From Macrobrachium rosenbergii (lineage: Eukaryota > Arthropoda > Malacostraca > Decapoda > Palaemonidae): a stretch of 64,000 nucleotides of DNA. Under the pieces are notes generated by a model. The model had not been told where the DNA came from, made no database searches, and saw nothing but the letters and a program-made list of their open reading frames with translations. The stretch is taken from assembly GCF_040412425.1 (NCBI RefSeq), contig NC_089777.1:37368537-37432536 (forward strand). Direction: 5' to 3'. Numbering within the stretch: the first letter of the stretch is position 1; every line of letters begins with the position of its first letter. A program made the translations under genes and the position numbers. Below, piece by piece: positions 19,801 to 28,800 of this stretch.

Positions 19801-22800
19801 TTATATGGTACACCACTACTGGTAGGTTAGATGTGTAATTTTATTTGTAGGGAATGATTTGGAAGGTTTAGCATTACAGCCACTCATTACTTATTGACTG
19901 AGCTCTGTTCCTATGACTTTGCTTGGTAAGCAGATTGGTTGATATGTTAGGAACTGCTGCCCCTTACCAATATTCCAAGTATACTTTATTGGTAGTGGGT
20001 TTGTTTTATATAATCTTTATTTCATATTTAACATTTTTAGGTGTACTGAGTACTGTAATACCAACACACTGTTACAGCATTTGTATTGTACATTTATTTA
20101 ATGCAGCACAGTATTGTACTTAATACAACAATGTATTGTTACATGCATATATTTTTTACACTGTGTATATGTGCATATGTAAATGTACATGTATGCATTG
20201 CATTTGTGCGCTCTCTCTCTCTCTCTCTCTAATGCCAAATTATGTAAAGTAGGTGTGATGGAGCAAGGGAAAGCTCTAATGCCAAACCTTTTATGAAGAA
20301 AAGAAAGCTTAGAGATTAAAAGCAGTGAGAGCCAATATAAGTACTGTATGTAATTTTCTTTATGTGATGGTGCATGTACTTACATACACACACTGAAAAT
20401 GTTATATTACATTGTATTAAATACAGTACTGTATTGAGCAGAGAGAGAGAGAGAGAGGCATAGTTTACCTTAACAAGGTGCACATGTGTACTTATACATA
20501 AGCAGGCTAGCGAATAGGCTAGGCTTACATGTCAACTTTACATAACAAAAACTTAATCATTTGTGTAACTATTTAAGTAAACCTATTGTGAATCTTATTC
20601 TAATGCACAGAGATTTAAATAATTTCTTATATTTAACCTATAGTTGTTCCGACATGAGTATGAACCTATGCTTTGCTTTATGGAGTATTTGCAATTAGAC
20701 ATAAGGTGAGAGAGAGAGAGAGAGAGAGTTATTTAAAACACACATCAAGATACCAATAAACAGTGCAAGAGAGAATTGGTAAACATACAGACAGACAGGC
20801 ATTCATGCAATTGTTTATGGAACCTGTAGTTTACACATACAGCTAGTGTACTGTTTACACTAACTGACTGGTTTGAGAGGTGGTTGTAAATCTTAGTGGT
20901 CTTTAAACAGGTATGCCATTAAGTGAGGAGCTTGTATATTCTAATTGTGTATATTACATTGAAGTTTGCAATTCCTTATTTTAGATTAGTTGTTAAGTGT
21001 AGATTCTATTACAGGACCCATGTGAAGAGAGTAGCAGTGAAGAGCCATCCTTAGTTGAAGACTTACCACCACAGCCACCCCCTCGTACGGACTCTTTGAC
21101 TCGTTCCATGATTGAAAGTCAGCTTGCTCAGGAGTTAGATGGTGAAGGATCAGACACAGGACCAGAGGACAATGATGATAATTCCAGAGGTGTGCAGGAT
21201 CATTTTAAGTACAGTAGTTTGAAGTGGTAATGAGATTTTGTTACATAAATATGTAGACAAAGCTCATTTGTTCATACAAACCCATTAAGCAAAAATAGCC
21301 TTTCCATGCCAGTGGTTCCCAGCCTCACCAACTTGATAAATCATGAAAGGAGAAAGGAGACCTCATTGTAGGCAAATGCATAATACTATAATTTTTCAGT
21401 ATCAGCACTTTTTGATGTTATTGTGATGTGTCATTAATTCATGTTCATATTTCAATGACCTGTTATTTTGCTTCATTTCAGTGAGTTGTGCTGAGTACTA
21501 TGTGAATATTATTCCATAATTCAGTGCCTTTTACCTTCAGGTCAGAGGCATTATTTGCTTCAGGTGTTATTGTGAATACATTCTTATTTTTTTACTTTTT
21601 GGTCTTGGGATTGGCCTCTCTTTGATTCTTGGATTTCAGTATTTTCCATAATTTTTTAATTTTTTACTTAATTCCAGTAATTTATAATTTTGTCATGTAG
21701 TAATTTTTTGTCTGTGTTTAGTATTAGTGCTTACCAGAGAAAAAAGTCTGTATATTTTTTGTTGGTTAATATTCTTCAGTGAATTTTTGGCAGTTTTTTT
21801 ATCAGTCCACAGTAATGCTTCCCTTCAGTTTTCTGTTTCTGTCTCAGAATTTCACTGGTGTGTGTTTCGTTATCAGTAGTATTTTAATATGCAGGAGGTC
21901 CCCGGTTATCGGTGACCTGGTTTTTTTGGGCTTGTCTAGCGACGAAAATCAGCGATTTTCAGCACCTAACAGAGGCACTGATGGCCAATTTTCACTTATC
22001 ATCATGCCGTCAGAACGGAACCCCCGCCAATAACCGGGGACTGCTTGTATTTTGTTATTGGGAATTGCAGTTTTTTTTTTTGTGGGGAAATTAAGAATTA
22101 TTTTTTACTTTAGCCATGCCACATTGCACTTGTGTGATCTTTGAGGATGAAGCCTTCAACACCTTCATGTTGCTGTTAGATAAGGACCTGTATTCAAATT
22201 GTCTTTAATGTGGGGGCCAGCAGCACTCACCTCAGAAGACTTGGTTGGTAGTTCATTGGATTCTGCATGTTCAGAGTCAGATATATAGTATAGGCAATGT
22301 ACATCCAGTGCTGCTAAATGTTGGTTCTTCCGATTCTTACTTATCATGCTGTATCCACCACTGTCATGATAGGCTTCCACTGCTTTGCATCAAGAGTGCG
22401 CATGGGAAGGAACATTAGACTGTCACTGGTCTCGACTTCTTTTGTCGTATCTCCTGACAATGGGTCACCTCTGCAGAAGCCTCTTTTTAGCCATTCTCCC
22501 CATTACTCATGGAAGGGGTATTCCTGTTTGATTGTCACCTGTTTCAGTCTCAGAAGTTATTTCCCTATTCATCTCCCACCCTCTGTAAATGCACCCATTC
22601 CTTGTTTGTTAGAGTTCCTTTGTTCATTGAGCACTTCTCCCCAGGTATGCTTCAAGAAGGTTGTCTCTGGTTGATTTGTTCGTGGAGGCCTTTTGCCTCC
22701 CTCACTTCATGTGTACCTCCTGCTCTCTTCCTGCCTGTTCTAACACTACTTTGGCTCTAATGGCATCTTTTGGGTGCTCTACTCCTTGTCTTCTATGTTT

Positions 22801-25265
22801 CCTGATTACCAGACTATTATTGTGTATGCAAATTCTGTCACTGGACCAGAGAAGATAAAGTTCTGCTATACCCTCCAGTCTCTTCTCTCATGAGGGCTTG
22901 TTTTCAGGGTATTTTGGAGGGTTTGGAAGGCCTTCAGTATAGAACTTTGGTCTGTAGAGATTCTGTATGACTGTTACTGCCTTCCAGTCCTTGATTCAGG
23001 CCCCTTTCCTCAGGCCGTGGTTTCAGTGGATCACTTCTGATTCTTATGCTTCCAGTCCAGTGGAGATGCATGTTTAATAAGGAGTTGGAGAGTATGTTTA
23101 ATAAGGAGTTAGCATCCATGTTGGCCGTGAAAGCTTTGAGGAGATTCATCAACAAAATACTGGGTTTCTACAGTCAACTCCTTCATTTTGAAGGCTTTGG
23201 GAGGCTGGGGACTTATTACAGATCGTAATTATCGTAAGTTCCTGGGTTATGTATTTCTGTGTATCAGTTCACCCACTTCTTGTTTTTACTTTTGGTTAGG
23301 TTGAGTGTTCCAGTTCCAGACTGTTTGCCTCAGTGTTTTACAGCCCCTCAGGTCTTCACAAGAACTTTAGCCACCTGGGCTCGTCATATGGGCCTATGTC
23401 TCCACAGGATTATTGATGACTGGCAAGTCTTGGTTTCTTTTAGGGATGAATTGGAGAATCTCTTGCAGGTCCTTCAAGACTTGTGTTGGTCCTAGGGCCT
23501 ACAGATCATTTTGGACCTGGCTAGTCGTGGTGCCTTCCATGCAGGCAGTATATATGGGAATGGTGTTACATGCTGTTACAGAGTTGGTCTGTTGTTCAGA
23601 GGAACACTTTGTCATCTCCAAGAGACCATCCAGGAATTTTTTCTTCACCCTTGGCCAGCCAAGTCTTTGCAGGTGCTGGATAGCCCATCTGCTTGCATGA
23701 GTAAAGAAAATAGAGAATTAATTCTGGCAAAATAGCTAACCACTATATCTAGGAAAATGGAAGCCTTGTTACCTTGAGGTTTAGGATACATCTGTACTGC
23801 CAGCCACCAGACTATTTTCTGTTGAGAATGAAGTGCCCAGAATCCATGAATACCTAAAATGTGGACTAATTATAAGTAAAGCATTTGTTGTGAAATAAAA
23901 TAAGTTTATCTTACCTATATGATATTGCAAATAATTTAACTGAAAATGTTCAGATACTTTGTCATTAGAAGCTAATAGGTTTCCTGTTACATTAGTAACA
24001 AATTGTGTTTGTTAGGAAACCATGAGCTGGATTTAGGAGTGTGTGAGTTTTTGTGTTATACTGGTTGACAGTGGAGAAATGTGTAGTTGTGTGCTGTGAG
24101 TTTTTGTTATACTGGTTGATAATGGAGAAATCTGTAATTGTGTGTCGTACTATTATCTTTTAAAAGTTTTGATGTACAGTATGTTTTTATTAATTTAAAA
24201 ATGTTTACCTGTTGATGTATTTACAGAGGATGGCTTGCCACCTTTGCCTGCTGAACCTCCCAGCCGAGATAGTTCTGGACCAGAATCCTCTCCTGCAACT
24301 AGTCCAAACAATGCCAATTCAATGTAAGTAGAATTAGTATAATGAGATGAAATATTTGAAGGAAATATGTTAACAACTCTTGTACCTTTAGGATTTTAAC
24401 ATTTTTACTGAACAGTTTTAGTATACAGTAGACTCCCACTTTCTGGGGATAGGTTCCAGAAGCCATTGCAGAAATGTGGAATACCCTCTAAAAATGTTTA
24501 TAACTGCCAAATACCCAGTACTCCTGAAACTGAAAAGCTTGTAACTGCCTATTTTAACAGTTCACTGCCTAATTTGATAGTTCAAACAAAAATATACCTT
24601 AAATTATCATACTACAACAATTTAATATAATTTCAAACAAAAATACACCCCAAACCTTCATCCCAGAACACCCAAAGTCATCTGACATTACCCTCCTACA
24701 ACTGTTACTCTTGAGTATATGAACCCCTAAAATGCTTATAACTGCCTATTTTAACAGTTCATCACCCAACTTGACACTTCAAATAAAAATATACCTCAAA
24801 CTATCATCCCAAAGCACTCCAGTATCGTTTCAAAGTCATCTTACAACATTACGTACCCCGCCTACAACTGTTACTCTTAAGTATCCCCTATAATTCAGAC
24901 AAGCACTTTTTTTTTTTAGGTAACTTTGCGCATCATCTACTGTACTGCACATAATGTATGTACATGTTATTAATATTTTGCTGTGTGGTAAGATGATTTT
25001 AAAATATTTACTGTACAGTACGTATTTCAGGATAGTACTATTGTGTAGAGCATATCTAAAATACATGGGTAGTTTAGAACATTGGGACATATTCTTCCAA
25101 ACAGAATGCTAGGTTTGTTGCGTCATGTTAGTGTTTTTGTGATCACATACAAATGTATTTATGATAAAAAAATTTATTACAGGAAGTTCTTGGTTTACAT
25201 TGTACTTGATCCAGTCTTTTGTGGTTAGTCCTCACCATCTCCCATAAATTTATTAAAAAATTCTT

Positions 25266-25358
<93 letters not shown>

Positions 25359-25529
25359 ATACATAGCCTTTAATGAAAAAATAGCAAAATATTAATAAAA
25401 CATTTTGTCACGTACAGAATCCATTCATACTGTATTGTTATATTGATCTAATCAACCTAGAAATATTTAAAATCTGAATTTCATACTTAGGCAACTGAAA
25501 ACCACCAGTAGCAAGTTCTCTGACAACAG

Positions 25530-25625
<96 letters not shown>

Positions 25626-25801
25626 CATAGCCTTTAATAAAAAAAAGGCAAAATCAATAAGGCGCTATTTAACATTTTAACATACAGAATCCATTCATAC
25701 TGTATTACTATATTGATTGACTAATCAACCTAGAAATATTTAAAATCTGAATTTCATACTTACGCAACTCAAAATCAACAGTAGCAAGTTTTCCGAGACA
25801 G

Positions 25802-25888
<87 letters not shown>

Positions 25889-28800
25889 ATATATATACAT
25901 AGCCTGTAATAAAAAAATAGCAAAATATCAATAAACGGCATGTCACGTACAGACTCCATTCATACTGTATTATTATATTGATCTAATCAACCTAAAATAT
26001 TTAAAATCTTAATTTCATACTTAAACTCAAAACCACCAGTAAAGTTCTCTTAATTTCTCTCTCTCTCTCTCAACTCATAACCAGCCTGTAATAAAAAAAT
26101 AGCAAAATATCAATAAACGGCATGTCACGTACAGACTCCATTCATACTGTATTATTATATTGATCTAATCAACCTAGAAATATTTAAAATCTTAATTTCA
26201 TACTTAGGCAACTCAAAACCACCAGTAGCAAGTTCTCCGACAACACAATCTCTCTCTCTCTCTCTCTCATATATATCAGTACTGCACTGTAAATATACTT
26301 GAATGAAATATCAGTTACTGTACCATAAATATAAAAAACACAAAATAAACAAACCCAGTGCATACGTAACGTAGGTTTGCCATATTTTATGCTCTGTCTG
26401 ATTTATTTTGTCGTATTTCATTGCAAGTTTAGTGGATTGTGATTATCCATGTGTATTGTAACAGTACACGAGAATATTTTATCACTGTTGATGTTTTATC
26501 TCTAATCACCATAATAATATTTAAAATCTGAATTTCATATGTAGGCAACACAAAACCAACATTACTCTCCTCCCCAGCTATAGTTTAACTGCGCCTGTCA
26601 AGTCTCGTCCCCAGCTAGTTACTGTGCTTAGACTTCGATGTATATATACCTCAGTTCTCTCTCTTTCTCTCTCTCTCATTATACATTTCCTTTAATGAAA
26701 AAACACAGCACAATATCAATAAATTGTTATTTCACTTACAGAATCCATTTATACTGTGCTTAGACTGCAATATAAATGCCACAGTCTCTCTCTCTCTCTC
26801 TCTCTCCAGATCCATTTATATTGTGCTTAGACTTTGATGTAAACACTTAATTTCTCTCTCTCTCAGTATACATATCTTTTAATGAAAAAATCCAGTAATT
26901 AGTGAATAGTACACAGTGTTGCTCTACAAAAAAAAGTGAATTAGAGATAATTTTAGAGATAGGGTCTGTAGAAAAATTCGCAAATTGGCGAAAGTTTGCG
27001 CATAAAATTGAAAGATGTTGTACAAAAATCCATGACAAAGTGAAATGTGAAAAAGTGCAGTGCATAAAAGTTGGGCCACTGTAATGATTAATTTGCAGCA
27101 CATGGTGCAGGTTCATCGGACACGTTAATATATATTAAATGAGGCCCACATTACTTTTGGCCTCGTAGGTTTTTGTTTGATTTTTGCATTTGTAGTGTGT
27201 GTGTTCCACCACAGACTCATCACTCATATTTAGCCCACATTCATGGTCTATGAATGTCCCAGACACATCAGTCTTTCATCTAACAGACAGGAAAAGAGCT
27301 ATAGTAGTAGTGTACATGTGTTACTAGGATCCACAAGTCCACAGCAGTTAACTAAATTAATATCTCTGGAGAGACTTTCCTCACAGATGAATCTACCTAT
27401 GCTTACTTCTTTGGCGTCTGGTGCGCAGTGGTTACCAGTGTCAGATCCTCTGACACTCCTCTTGCCTTTAGCCAGGAATTGGGGGACAGTCTGGTGTGGT
27501 GATTGGATGATAGGAACCTCCATGGGTGAGTTCTGCAGAACTCCCCATCCGGAGATACTGCTTCAGAAGAAGTGTGAAGTGCAGACCAGGATCTTATATT
27601 TACCGTACTTGAGGAAATAAAATAAGGGCCTTAAACCAGAACAGAACAATGTGATCAATATAAGAAGTAGTAAGAGAAAGACCTCAGGTAGAACAAATTT
27701 AAGTGAGGAGGAAGTTTGTAGAATGGAAAGGGCCAGAGGGTATGGTTTGGCAAACAAGTGGTTGTAGATTTTCAAAAGGGGAAGAAATTGGTTGCAAAAT
27801 AGAGTGGTGCAAGATTCAATTAGATGGAAGTCTAGGGCTTTCAAGGACTGGTGCTGAGGAACAATGAAGAGAAGACAGAGAAACTTAAGTTGATAATGGG
27901 TACAGCTATAGGAGGAGCTACAGAAGAAGTGTAAATAGTAGGCTAGGAATGAAGGAAGGTAAAAAGGATATTCACAAAACATCAAACTCAAAGAAAAAGT
28001 AAAGACAAGATCTGAGTCAATCAGGTGTCATGAAAGACACAGAGAAGGAAATATCTTGCATAAGGATGATAACATACAATGCCGACGGTCAGATTATTAC
28101 CAATATCTTTTAAAAACAGAAAATGAAAGAGGGGATTTGGTAGAGATGTCAAGAGTGGAGGGGCTGGTGATGGGGATGTGACATATAGAAGTAAAGAAGG
28201 TGACAAGTAAAAATGAAGAATGAAAATGGCAAAGCACCAGGTTCATTGGAGGTGCAGATTGAAATGTTGAAAGTAGTATATATAGAAGGTGAATAATGGA
28301 TACTGGAGTTGTTAGGGCAATCTGGGCTGAGGAAGTAATGCCCCATGACTGGGAAGAAAGTCTGATGGTAAATATGTTTAAACAGATGGGAAATACATGT
28401 GAAGGAGTGCAGTAATTATAGAGAAGCAAACTTACAAAACATTTGTTGAAGGTTTAAGGAAGAATACTTGATGAGACATTATGAGCAGTTGTGAAGATTA
28501 ATGAACAACAATGCATTTTCATTACAGGTAGAGGTACATTTGATTCTTTCTTTATAAGACCATCTCAGGAAAAGAGGCCGGAAGGTCTGTGGAAGTTATA
28601 CTGTGTGTTTATATTCCTGGAGAAGGTATTTAATAGAATGCCAAGAGAGGTAGTGTTTTGGTATTTAAGAAAGGGAAAAGGTCCAGAAAAGTTGGTTAGG
28701 TTGAAAAGTGCCAGAAAAATTGGTTAGGTTGGTTAAAATGCTGTTTGAAAGAACGGGGACAGCAGTAATAACATCCCCTGGCAAAAGCAGAATGTTGAGA

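Noticed and set aside
21779..22094. Two small + ORFs in intron 6
   Set aside because: Their distinctive part is the MITE at 21892-22047.
27563..27991. 142-codon minus-strand ORF with hydrophobic stretches
   Set aside because: Lies antisense over the DIRS and RTE-like remnants; Leu/Phe-rich only because the + strand is purine-rich.
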